Positions 17,757 through 26,272 of a stretch of DNA of 64,000 nt are shown piece after piece. This stretch comes from an uncultured Maribacter sp. (lineage in GTDB: Bacteria; Bacteroidota; Bacteroidia; Flavobacteriales; Flavobacteriaceae). Where the stretch lies: assembly GCA_947493885.1 (NCBI GenBank), contig CANLTE010000009.1, forward strand, positions 29,945 to 93,944. The letters run 5' to 3'. The notes under the pieces are model-generated. The model did no database searches. It was not told the DNA's origin and saw only the letters and a list, made by a program, of their open reading frames with translations. Each line of letters opens with the position of its first letter. The first letter of the stretch is position 1. The position numbers and the translations under genes were made by a program.

Positions 17757-18562
17757 ATGTAAAGGAGTACCTAGGGGAATTACTAGGCACGTTTATACTG
17801 GTCTTTGTTGGTTGCGGTTCTGTAGCAGTTACCGTTTTGTTTCAAACCTTTGGAAGTCTATTAGAAGTAGCTTTAATTTGGGGTGTAGGAGTAGCTATAG
17901 CTATTTACGCTACAAAAAATATATGTCCCGCACATTTAAACCCTGCTGTTAGCGTTGCCATGTGTTGGGCAAAAAAACTTTCCCTAAAAAAACTTCCAGG
18001 GTACATACTTAGTCAAACCGTTGGTGCATTTCTAGCTGGTTTTTTATTGTATGCTATTTTTAAAGGAGATATTGCTGGTTATGAGCAGGCCAATGGCATA
18101 ATACGCGGTAGTTTAGCATCACAAGAAACAGCTATGATGTTTGGTGAATTTTTTCCTAATTCTGGCTATAAAGATACCTTAAAGGTATCAGTGCTTCTGG
18201 CTTGCATAATGGAGCTTTTAGGTACTTTTACACTAGTTTTTTCGATTTTTAAATTGACGGAAACTAAATTGAAAATAGGAAAATGGGCGCCAGTTTTTAT
18301 TGGATTAACGGTTACGTTAATAATATGTGTAGTTGCTCCATACACGCAAGCAGGATTAAACCCTGCTAGAGATTTTGGACCAAGAGTATTGGCGTATTTT
18401 GCTGGTTGGAATTTAGCTGCTTTTCCGCAAGTTTCATTTAGCTTTTTTACGGTGTATATAATTTCTCCCATTGTAGGAGGTATTGCCGCCTTTTATGTGC
18501 ATAGCTTTTCCAAAGCTTCTTTTTTTAAACAGAAAAACAAAGTGCTAAAATCTAAAATTTAG
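17753..18562 (+). CDS. MIP family aquaglyceroporin, probable arsenite channel
   Basis: This is a 269-aa channel with six membrane helices and both NPA half-helices: NPA at 63-65 (HLNPAVSVAMCW) and 204-206 (GLNPARDFGPR). The Asp after NPAR (D208) is a mark of glycerol-type rather than water-only channels, and such channels pass As(OH)3. Overlap with arsC by 4 bp implies coupled translation. In Sinorhizobium meliloti, AqpS replaces the ArsB pump in the same setting, exporting arsenite down its gradient. The arsenite role here is inferred from context. Confidence 0.85.
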   Translation: MNVKEYLGELLGTFILVFVGCGSVAVTVLFQTFGSLLEVALIWGVGVAIAIYATKNICPAHLNPAVSVAMCWAKKLSLKKLPGYILSQTVGAFLAGFLLYAIFKGDIAGYEQANGIIRGSLASQETAMMFGEFFPNSGYKDTLKVSVLLACIMELLGTFTLVFSIFKLTETKLKIGKWAPVFIGLTVTLIICVVAPYTQAGLNPARDFGPRVLAYFAGWNLAAFPQVSFSFFTVYIISPIVGGIAAFYVHSFSKASFFKQKNKVLKSKI

Positions 18563-18652
18563 TTGGTGAACTAGTTTTCAGGATTTTAGTGAAAATCTGT
18601 TAAGCGTAACTTGTTAGTTTTATTGGCTAGTAATGTTATTTTGTTTTTTGAG

Positions 18653-18678
18653 CCGTAGCAGGCGCTACAGTTTTATTA
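18653..18678 (+). terminator. Weak candidate terminator after the ars operon
   Basis: GTAGC (18655-18659) and GCTAC (18664-18668) form a 5-bp stem with a 4-base loop, followed by AGTTTTATTATT. The stem is short and the T-run is broken, so this is only a candidate. Confidence 0.3.
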
Positions 18679-18689
18679 TTATACCGATA

Positions 18690-18718
18690 TTTGCCCGGGA
18701 ATTTGTACTTTACCTTTG
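18690..18718 (+). promoter_or_regulatory. Candidate promoter of the PEP carboxylase gene
   Basis: TACCTTTG at 18711-18718 is an exact TAnnTTTG box, and TTTG lies at 18690-18693 with a 17-bp spacer, slightly short of the usual 19. The coding start is 44 bp downstream. Confidence 0.5.
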
Positions 18719-18762
18719 GTACAATTCAAAACAGACAATTTAAAGGTTGAAACTAGAAGAAT

Positions 18763-21309
18763 ATGCATCAATTACAGCGACAAAAAGATTTTAAAAAATC
18801 GGTAAGTAACAAGTTTAATGTCTACAATAGCTTGTTTTTAAACCTTCCGTATAGAAATATTGAGAATGTAGGAATGTTAATTCCTTTGATGCTGGATCAG
18901 TGTCAAAAAGGATTGGCATCTGGTCTTAATCCTAGAGAAATATTAGACGGGTTTTTTCAGAACTTTGTAAATATAGATTCAGAAAAGGAACGTATTGATT
19001 TTATGTTCAAAATCATTCAGTACGTTGAGCGTCAAGTTGTATTGTATGATAGTGTTGAAGATGCTGCTTTTCCAAAACTGCAAGAACATAGTACTAACCT
19101 TACTATTAAAGACTACTTTCAATTAGTAGATAAAAACAAAAGTTGGGATTTAATCGCAGATAAATTGTCCACCTTTAGTGCTAGAATTGTATTAACAGCA
19201 CACCCAACGCAGTTTTATAATAAATCTATATTAGATATTATTACCAATCTGCGATCACTAATTTTAGAAGATAAGATTGATGATATTGATGTTAAACTTC
19301 AGCAATTAGGATTAACATCGTTATTAAATTCTAAAAAGCCAACACCATTAGACGAAGCTAAAAACATAATATACATGTTACGTAATGTATATTATGATGC
19401 TATTGGTGATTTGTTTGCTTACATAAAAGAAAATATTAACAGAAACGATTTTGAAAATTACGATATCATGAAACTTGGTTTTTGGCCAGGTGGTGACCGT
19501 GATGGAAATCCGTTTGTAACCGCGGCAATAACCAATGATGTTGCTGATGAGCTGCGTGTTACTTTAATGAAGTGCTATTATAACGATTTAAAAAAGTTAC
19601 AAAACAAGTTAACTTTTAAAGATCTTCAAGAGCACATAAATGTACTACGAGCTAATTTGTATATCGCTATGTTTAATCCATCAAAAACGGTGGGTTATAA
19701 TGATATTATTGGGCCGTTAGAAATTATAAGAGAAATACTTGTTGCCAAGTATCACGGACTGTATATTAAAGAACTTGACCATTTTATGGATAAAGTTAGA
19801 ATCTTTAAAACGCACTTTGCAACTATAGATATCCGTCAAGACCACAGTATACATACTAAGGTTGTTGAAACCATTTTAAAGCAAAATGGTGTTGTTAAAG
19901 AAAGTATTACTGAGCTTTCAGATAAAGAGCTGGAGCAGGCACTTTTAACTAACGATTTTAGTTTGTCTCCCGATGATTACGAAGAAGAAATTGTAAAGGA
20001 TACTATTAAAAATATTATTCAGTTAAAAGACATTCAGGCTAAAAACGGAGAGCAAGGTTGTAACCGTTACATCATTAGTAATTCTGAAGATATTTTCTCA
20101 ATACTATTTGTACATACATTATTTAGATGGTGTGGTTGGAAAGCTGAGGACATTACTTTTGATATTGTTCCTCTTTTTGAAACCATGAAAGGTATGGATG
20201 GGGCAGAGGCAACTATGCAATATCTGTTCGATTTAAATCAGTATAACAGCCATATTAATCTTCGTAGTCGTAAGCAAACCATAATGCTGGGTTTTTCTGA
20301 TGGAACCAAAGACGGTGGTTATGTAAAAGCTAACTGGGAAATATTAAGAACCAAAGAAAAGCTATCATTTATATGTGCTCAAAACGATGTTAAAGTAGTA
20401 TTCTTTGATGGTCGTGGAGGACCGCCAGCACGTGGAGGAGGAAAAACGCATCGTTTTTACGCCGCTCAAACAAAAGACATTGCTAATAATGAGATACAGT
20501 TAACCATACAAGGGCAAACTATTACTAGTACATACGGTACAAAAGACCATTTTATGTACAATTGTGAGCAATTGTTAACAGCTGGACTTTCTAACAATAT
20601 TTTTGGTAACGAAAATGTAATTTCTGAAGAACACCGAGCATTGATAGATGAACTTTCTGCATTAAGTTTTACCAAGTACGATAACTTAAAGCAACACGAT
20701 AAGTTTATGCCTTATTTGGAGCACATGAGTACATTAAAGTACTATGGTAAAGCCAATATTGGAAGTAGACCAGGTAAGCGTGGAAATAAGGCTAAATTAG
20801 AGTTAACAGATTTACGTGCCATTTCGTTTGTAGGATCATGGAGTCAGTTAAAGCAAAATGTACCAGGATATTTTGGTATTGGTACGGCTTTAAAAACATT
20901 ACAAGATCAAGGTAGAATTGAAGAGGTAAAAACCTTGTTTAAAGAGGTGCCTTTCTTTAAAACCTTAATGTTGAATAGTATGATGGCGTTGTCTAAATGT
21001 CACTTTGGACTTACTAGTTACATGAAAAACAATGAGGAATATGGTGATTTCTGGATGATACTCTTTAATGAGTTTGAGCTTTCTAAAGAAATGTTGTTAT
21101 TAATTTCTGATATGGAAATTTTAATGGAACAAGAGCCTGTTTCTAGAGAGTCTGTAAAAATTAGAGAAAACATAGTGTTACCATTATTGGTAATTCAACA
21201 ATATGCTTTACAGAAAATAGGAGAAAAAACAAGCTTTAATGAGCTGTATGAAAAGATTGTTATTAGATCTTTATATGGTAACATTAACGCTAGTAGAAAC
21301 TCAGCTTAA
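18763..21309 (+). CDS. ppc: phosphoenolpyruvate carboxylase, divergent
   Basis: PEPC adds bicarbonate to phosphoenolpyruvate to give oxaloacetate for the TCA cycle. At 848 aa it is close to E. coli PPC (883). The catalytic His is H147 in VLTAHPTQ, and GFWPGGDRDGNP, MLGFSDGTKDGGY and FVGSWSQLKQNVPGYFG are all present. Several normally fixed residues differ. AHPTE is AHPTQ. The FHGRGGxxGRGGGP loop reads FDGRGGPPARGGGKT, with Asp549 for the His while both Arg residues are kept. The C-terminal RNTG reads RNSA. It probably works but belongs to a divergent clade. It is a single-gene unit with its own promoter. Confidence 0.93.
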   Translation: MHQLQRQKDFKKSVSNKFNVYNSLFLNLPYRNIENVGMLIPLMLDQCQKGLASGLNPREILDGFFQNFVNIDSEKERIDFMFKIIQYVERQVVLYDSVEDAAFPKLQEHSTNLTIKDYFQLVDKNKSWDLIADKLSTFSARIVLTAHPTQFYNKSILDIITNLRSLILEDKIDDIDVKLQQLGLTSLLNSKKPTPLDEAKNIIYMLRNVYYDAIGDLFAYIKENINRNDFENYDIMKLGFWPGGDRDGNPFVTAAITNDVADELRVTLMKCYYNDLKKLQNKLTFKDLQEHINVLRANLYIAMFNPSKTVGYNDIIGPLEIIREILVAKYHGLYIKELDHFMDKVRIFKTHFATIDIRQDHSIHTKVVETILKQNGVVKESITELSDKELEQALLTNDFSLSPDDYEEEIVKDTIKNIIQLKDIQAKNGEQGCNRYIISNSEDIFSILFVHTLFRWCGWKAEDITFDIVPLFETMKGMDGAEATMQYLFDLNQYNSHINLRSRKQTIMLGFSDGTKDGGYVKANWEILRTKEKLSFICAQNDVKVVFFDGRGGPPARGGGKTHRFYAAQTKDIANNEIQLTIQGQTITSTYGTKDHFMYNCEQLLTAGLSNNIFGNENVISEEHRALIDELSALSFTKYDNLKQHDKFMPYLEHMSTLKYYGKANIGSRPGKRGNKAKLELTDLRAISFVGSWSQLKQNVPGYFGIGTALKTLQDQGRIEEVKTLFKEVPFFKTLMLNSMMALSKCHFGLTSYMKNNEEYGDFWMILFNEFELSKEMLLLISDMEILMEQEPVSRESVKIRENIVLPLLVIQQYALQKIGEKTSFNELYEKIVIRSLYGNINASRNSA

Positions 21310-21339
21310 ATTATAGAATAATATATAAAGTTGTAGATT

Positions 21340-21516
21340 CTCCTGAACAAGTGGAAAAACCCTCCTGAGCGATGTGAAAATCGGTTTGGAAAAAGCTAAA
21401 TCTACAAACTCTCCTGAGTGATTGTAAAAAACGCTCATGAAATAAGTTTATAAAAACCTCTTGAGCGATTAGAAGGATTTCTCAAGAAAATAAGTTTATA
21501 AAAACCTCCTGAGCGA
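21340..21516 (+). repeat. Degenerate tandem repeat, about 48-bp period
   Basis: The core CTCCTGAGCGA recurs at 21362, 21411 (CTCCTGAGTGA), 21458 (CTCTTGAGCGA) and 21506, at intervals of 49, 47 and 48 bp, with a partial copy at 21340. The last two units share a 29-bp match (21440-21468 and 21488-21516) with one mismatch, including AAATAAGTTTATAAAAACCTC. Only the last unit has a matching right arm that makes a terminator hairpin. The 407-bp gap from 21310 to 21716 holds this tract, the terminator, and AT-rich sequence before the next gene. Confidence 0.75.
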
Positions 21517-21535
21517 AGACGAAGGAGGTTTTTTT
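21501..21535 (+). terminator. Intrinsic terminator between ppc and the SMEK-STAND gene
   Basis: AAAACCTCCT (21501-21510) pairs perfectly with AGGAGGTTTT (21523-21532) around a 12-base loop, and a T-run follows to 21535. It should end ppc transcription, so the downstream gene needs its own promoter. Confidence 0.85.
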
Positions 21536-21716
21536 GTCCCTCCAAACCCCCACCCTGTAGGAAAAAGTGCCCAGTTTTAAACATTTGGTTGATAAGTATT
21601 TGGGGTGTTACGCATTTCTGTTTTATTTATATCTGATTTTAAAAGTAATTTACTTTATTAATTATAATCTTTTTCTTGCTATTTATTTAAAGATTTAAAA
21701 ATAACATTGAACAGGT

Positions 21717-24700
21717 ATGATAAACACCTCAATAGAACATAATCTTCGTGAATACCTCAGAAAAATTGATGATGAAGGAGTATTCAATAAGCAGGATGAG
21801 AAGCTAAACGCAGAGGACTTCTTTATGCGTCTATTTGAGTTGGTTTACAATTGGAAGAATTTAATCAACCTAAACTATAGCGAAGCTAATTCTGCCGGAA
21901 TTGACTTGTATGAAACTAGAAAAGGAATTGCAATCCAAATCACAGCACAACAAAGTAAAGAGAAGGACAAAATTAAAGACACAATTGAGAAAACAATCAA
22001 ACACCATAAATCAAAATCAATTAACAAAATTATTTGCTTCTTTGTAAGAGATAACGAAGGTTTAAAAAACATAAGCGAAGAAGAACTATCAAAAGAATAT
22101 GGTTTTAAAATAACAATCGCTACAACAAAACAAATCATAGGTGATTTTCAAAGAATAACTTCTCCTGAAAAGAGATATAGAATAGAAGAAATAGTAGAAC
22201 AAGAGCTTTCACCTCAATTTATAGGATTAGGTTCCGTTTACCATTTCAAAAAGTTTAATAATAGAAATACAAATCAAGAATATTTAACACCTCCTGAAGC
22301 GATATATTTTTCAACTTTTGAAAAAAAGAAGATTAAAGAAGTTGCATCACTTTTCAACAAAAACCAAACAAAAGAATACGCAATACTGGGTAATCCTTGT
22401 AGTGGAAAAACAACATTAGCGGAAGCTGTTTATAAAAACTTTATTCCTCACTTTCGAAATAGGACATTTTATCTAGACTTATCAGACCCCGATACTAATT
22501 TCAATAATGTACTTGATGAAATTGGAAAACTATCTTTCTATCGCTCGACATTAGTAATAGATAATGTTCACGAAAACATAGGTTTGTTCAAAAAAATTCG
22601 AGAAAGAATCAGAACTTTTGAATGGATAAAAGCTATCTATTTATCAAGGTATTACAACTCGTTTCGTGAAGAAGATAAGAATTCAATTTTCAATGTTTTT
22701 AACGACATTAAACAATTTAGATACAATCCTGATATAGAATTTGATGAAAAGGTTTCAGGAATAATAAATAACAGAATTTATAAGTTAAAAAGCGACTACT
22801 CTGAATTTAGTTGGTACAAAGGAGATTTTGAGACAATTTTAAAGAACACGAACAGAAATTTATTAAAGTTAAATATTGCTCTTGAAACTTGGATTTCGTC
22901 AATAAAAAAGGGTAATGATTTAAAATTTGATCAAGTTAACAATGATAGAATTTATGAGTATTTCTACCAACAGCACAGGTTAAAAGAATTTGATGAAGAA
23001 CTATTGTTTTTATATTCTTTTCTTTTCAGCCGGGACATTTCATTCTTAAGAATGAAAAATAAAAATGACGAATTTAGGAAGCTAAAGGAAAAGGGAATTA
23101 TATTAAACTACTCAACAAGTGATTACTATTATTTTCCTCATAAAGACTATGCATACCTAATTTATCAAACCTTGATTAAAGAAAAAGGGTTAGGCACTGA
23201 CAATTTAATAGAATTACTTAACAATTACATTCGTAATCATAGAACTGAATCGGAACTAAATATTACGGAGTTAATAGTAAAACTATCTATTTCAGAACAA
23301 TTTGAAATTACTAGGCGGTTACTGAATAATGAAATAGTTCTAGACCTATTTAGCGACAAATTCAAAAGGAATATTCGCCCATTTGAAGTGTTCCAGTTAC
23401 AAAAAATGTTTTTTCGGTCATTCGATTATTTGAACAGTGAAAATCAAATACTGTATTATAATTTATTTATAAAGTACTATTTAAATAATAAACTAGAGTT
23501 ATACGTCTATAGGGATTATTCTGTATATAGCAATTTGCTCCAAATTGCAAATCAGTTAAACGTAGAGCTTGGAAATATCATAAAAACACTCCGAATTAAT
23601 GAGCAAGCAAATACTAATTCTATTACAGAATTAACAATGAGGATTAGTAAAAAGAAAGCCACACCGGAAACGGTTAACAGAATTTTAAATTCATTTGATT
23701 TCTCAGAGTGGTTGACAATGATTGAAAAGTTGCCAACTCTTTCAAGAATCACGAACTCACTTTCTGAATTAAATACCTCACCACTATCTAAGAAGTTATT
23801 GTTCGGGATTATAAATAACTTAAACATTGAACAACTTGCGCGAAAAAGCGAAAATCTAAAAACTGTTCAAATTGGAAAGTCAATAAGAGAACTAGAAAAA
23901 ATTGATATATCTCTAGGAACTAATGTTGCTAAAAATCTATTGTATAAATTATCGAAAGGCTTAAAGTTATCTCAATCGAATCTATCAGATTTTGCAAAGA
24001 GCTTATCTGATTTATCGTCAATTGCACCTGATTTGATTAAAATAGAACTTGAAAAAAGTTTAAAAAATGGAACATTTTATAAGCTACTTGAAAATGAAAA
24101 AAGCTTAAGTAATTTATCAGCTCGGTTATTAGAATTAAATACCACGATCAAGGAAGATAAAGAGCCATTTTTGAAGATAACAAATGAATTTTTAGCTTCT
24201 GAAAAATCCAAGGCTCTAATCAAAAATGAAAATAACATTAATAGCCTGCTAATATTCTATGAAATAGTCAAAAAGAAACAAATTCAAATTTCTGAACATA
24301 TATCTTATATACTCTTGAATAGTACAAAGCAGCAGATTTTAAACTGTGATTTCAATATTACAATTTTATCTAATCCAAAAGCCCTGAACCTACCTGAGCT
24401 TAAGAATAAAATCCAAAATGAAATATCTGCTGACCTACTTAACAAGGTTATTAATGGTTCAAAATTTACTGTTACAAAATCGCTATTTCTTGTTTTAAAC
24501 AGAGTAGATGAAGCAAAAACAACAAAAGCACTGAATATGTCAGATATGAATATCTTATGTACATCAATGTGTCATAAACAACTTAATATCAGCCAGTCTA
24601 TTGATGCTTTGTACACAATAATGAACAAAACATTTATTGATAATGACTTGAACTCAATAAAATTTTGTTCTAACCTATTAGATAGGTATCTAACTTTACA

Positions 24701-25205
24701 ACGTGCAAACACGTTCCAATACAATAGATTAAACTTTGGGGATTTTTTGAAAGCCTTTGACTTTTCGTTAAAAATTAATTTTGATGTAGCCATAAAACAT
24801 TTTGAAAATGACTTTCTAAAAAAATTAAAAGTATCTAATAACAAAAATTTGACCATTTCTTCACTATTTCAATCATTACGTAGAATAGAGGATTTGACTA
24901 AGAGTAAATACAAAAAGGAAATCAAAGAGTTTTTAAAATTGTATAAGCCAAAGTTTTTAAATGGAATCAAAAACGAGGACTTAGCCAAAACAACATCAGG
25001 ACTAGTCGAATTGAGTAAATGTGACTTAAAGGAATATGCGGACGAGTTACTCTATGATGCTAAAAATGTTGTTCTAAATAAAATAAAGCAATTGAATGGA
25101 GACAAAATATTGAAAGCAAAAATAATCCCTGACATTGAAAAGATTGCGGTTGGAAAATCTAAAATATTGATAAAGGAAATTAAAGTGAGCAAATATAATT
25201 TGTGA
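21717..25205 (+). CDS. SMEK-domain STAND-type NTPase, candidate anti-phage protein
   Basis: This 1162-aa protein has three parts. Residues 1-150 resemble the SMEK domain: a start NTSIEHNLREYL, then NSAGIDL (D63), IAIQIT (Q74) and a KIKDTIEK helix, an order reminiscent of PD-(D/E)XK nucleases with Q in place of Lys. Residues 215-400 form a P-loop NTPase with Walker A GNPCSGKTT (K231), Walker B LVIDNVHE (D282) and a sensor Arg in YLSRYY (R311). Residues 420-1162 are helical repeats rich in Leu and Ser (SLSDLSSIAPDLI-like units), as in STAND sensors. No membrane helix is seen. It is a single gene with no partner, between housekeeping genes and decayed repeats. Defence is inferred from architecture. 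Confidence 0.75.
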   Translation: MINTSIEHNLREYLRKIDDEGVFNKQDEKLNAEDFFMRLFELVYNWKNLINLNYSEANSAGIDLYETRKGIAIQITAQQSKEKDKIKDTIEKTIKHHKSKSINKIICFFVRDNEGLKNISEEELSKEYGFKITIATTKQIIGDFQRITSPEKRYRIEEIVEQELSPQFIGLGSVYHFKKFNNRNTNQEYLTPPEAIYFSTFEKKKIKEVASLFNKNQTKEYAILGNPCSGKTTLAEAVYKNFIPHFRNRTFYLDLSDPDTNFNNVLDEIGKLSFYRSTLVIDNVHENIGLFKKIRERIRTFEWIKAIYLSRYYNSFREEDKNSIFNVFNDIKQFRYNPDIEFDEKVSGIINNRIYKLKSDYSEFSWYKGDFETILKNTNRNLLKLNIALETWISSIKKGNDLKFDQVNNDRIYEYFYQQHRLKEFDEELLFLYSFLFSRDISFLRMKNKNDEFRKLKEKGIILNYSTSDYYYFPHKDYAYLIYQTLIKEKGLGTDNLIELLNNYIRNHRTESELNITELIVKLSISEQFEITRRLLNNEIVLDLFSDKFKRNIRPFEVFQLQKMFFRSFDYLNSENQILYYNLFIKYYLNNKLELYVYRDYSVYSNLLQIANQLNVELGNIIKTLRINEQANTNSITELTMRISKKKATPETVNRILNSFDFSEWLTMIEKLPTLSRITNSLSELNTSPLSKKLLFGIINNLNIEQLARKSENLKTVQIGKSIRELEKIDISLGTNVAKNLLYKLSKGLKLSQSNLSDFAKSLSDLSSIAPDLIKIELEKSLKNGTFYKLLENEKSLSNLSARLLELNTTIKEDKEPFLKITNEFLASEKSKALIKNENNINSLLIFYEIVKKKQIQISEHISYILLNSTKQQILNCDFNITILSNPKALNLPELKNKIQNEISADLLNKVINGSKFTVTKSLFLVLNRVDEAKTTKALNMSDMNILCTSMCHKQLNISQSIDALYTIMNKTFIDNDLNSIKFCSNLLDRYLTLQRANTFQYNRLNFGDFLKAFDFSLKINFDVAIKHFENDFLKKLKVSNNKNLTISSLFQSLRRIEDLTKSKYKKEIKEFLKLYKPKFLNGIKNEDLAKTTSGLVELSKCDLKEYADELLYDAKNVVLNKIKQLNGDKILKAKIIPDIEKIAVGKSKILIKEIKVSKYNL

Positions 25206-25264
25206 GGCGAAATAAAACTTCGATGAATTTTCCTTGAAATTTGAATACTGATATACCTTAATAT

Positions 25265-25345
25265 CAACAGAATGGAACCCCCAGCTATCGTTCGTTTGTA
25301 ACGAGTGCCCGCAAGTAATATATACTTATAGGAGTATTTAAAAGT
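25265..25345. repeat. Possible decayed palindromic element after the STAND gene
   Basis: Within this non-coding stretch lies AAGTAATATATACTT, a 5-bp inverted repeat flanked by CCGC and ATAGG. The flanks would pair further if restored (GCAAGTA with TACTTGC). It looks like an eroded palindromic repeat of the kind left by small mobile elements. No transposase gene is present. Confidence 0.3.
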
Positions 25346-25413
25346 GTGAGTGGATATAGATAAGTTAATACTCAAAAAACTGTTATCATTCGAATATTAA
25401 GGTTTTATAATTT

Positions 25414-26013
25414 TTATCGCGCTTCTTTTTTCAATAACCAAGACATACTTATAGCTAATGCACCGTATGCAGCTCCAATTCGCTCTTCTCTTTTATATGG
25501 AGCAACTTTAGCAATTATTCGTGCAGGTGATTTTGATTCCCAAAGAATATTTTCTGGGTTATCTATTTCATATAATTTAAGGGCTACTTCTATTTTAGAA
25601 GGCTGTGAAAACCCTACATTATATCCAGGATATACCCATAGGGTTTGAACATGTAAATTATATTTAGCATCGGGATTGTTTCTTAAAACGGTAATTTTCC
25701 TTTTTTTGGGTAATGCCTGATTAATGTATTTAATAAATAAAGGTGCATATACAGTATCTCTATCAGCAAACCAAGAGCTTCTAAAAATTTCACCTGATCC
25801 AGGATTATGTTCTTCTCTAAGTTTTACTTTGTTTTTTATGAACTCTTCCTCTGTGGGGTAACCATGTACTTTCATATTTTCATACCCAAAAGTAACGGAA
25901 AGTTGTTTTTCACCAGCTAGTACAGAAATATCTCCAGATGCAGTTTTTATTTTTTGACTTAAAAGAGGTGCTATGCAAAAAATAATTAGAATAGTGGTAA
26001 GTAAATTTTTCAT
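25414..26013 (-). CDS. Secreted protein of unknown function, DUF4136-like
   Basis: This 199-aa protein begins MKNLLTTILIIFCIAPLLSQ, a clear signal peptide. I placed the start there rather than at the upstream in-frame ATG at 26070, which would bury the signal. The mature part has ISVLAGEKQLSVTFGYENM, RNNPDAKYNLHVQTLWVYPGYNVG and KIEVALKLYEIDNPENILWES, a beta-rich pattern resembling periplasmic DUF4136-type proteins. The C terminus (ERIGAAYGALAISMSWLLKK) is amphipathic. No enzyme motif is seen. It stands alone. Confidence 0.7.
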   Translation of the reverse strand: MKNLLTTILIIFCIAPLLSQKIKTASGDISVLAGEKQLSVTFGYENMKVHGYPTEEEFIKNKVKLREEHNPGSGEIFRSSWFADRDTVYAPLFIKYINQALPKKRKITVLRNNPDAKYNLHVQTLWVYPGYNVGFSQPSKIEVALKLYEIDNPENILWESKSPARIIAKVAPYKREERIGAAYGALAISMSWLLKKEAR

Positions 26014-26272
26014 GTGTTTTATGGTATTGTGTAAAGCAAACTTAAAAATTATACAACAACTAAAAGGCATGAGTACAACTTTTTACCTTTTTAATTACGA
26101 GGAATATGGTTTGTATTGTAAGAATTTATACGGGATTACAAATCGCAGTATTTGTTAATTCCGTTGGAGAAAACATTAAACTATTTGTGGGAGATATTTA
26201 GCTGAGGTTAAACATTATTGACTAGTTTGAAAACAACATATTCCATTATCTTTACCGCTTCAAAAAGCATGA

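Noticed and set aside
21340-21516. 48-bp repeat tract as a CRISPR array
   Set aside because: Units are degenerate, repeat and spacer are not distinct, and no cas gene is present.
25052-25375. 107-aa reverse-strand frame across the end of the STAND gene
   Set aside because: It overlaps the real coding frame and has no recognisable motif or plausible start context.
26078-26158. Short frame beginning MSTTFYLFNYEEYG upstream of the dus gene
   Set aside because: It has under 30 codons and no homology or translation signal that I can recognise.
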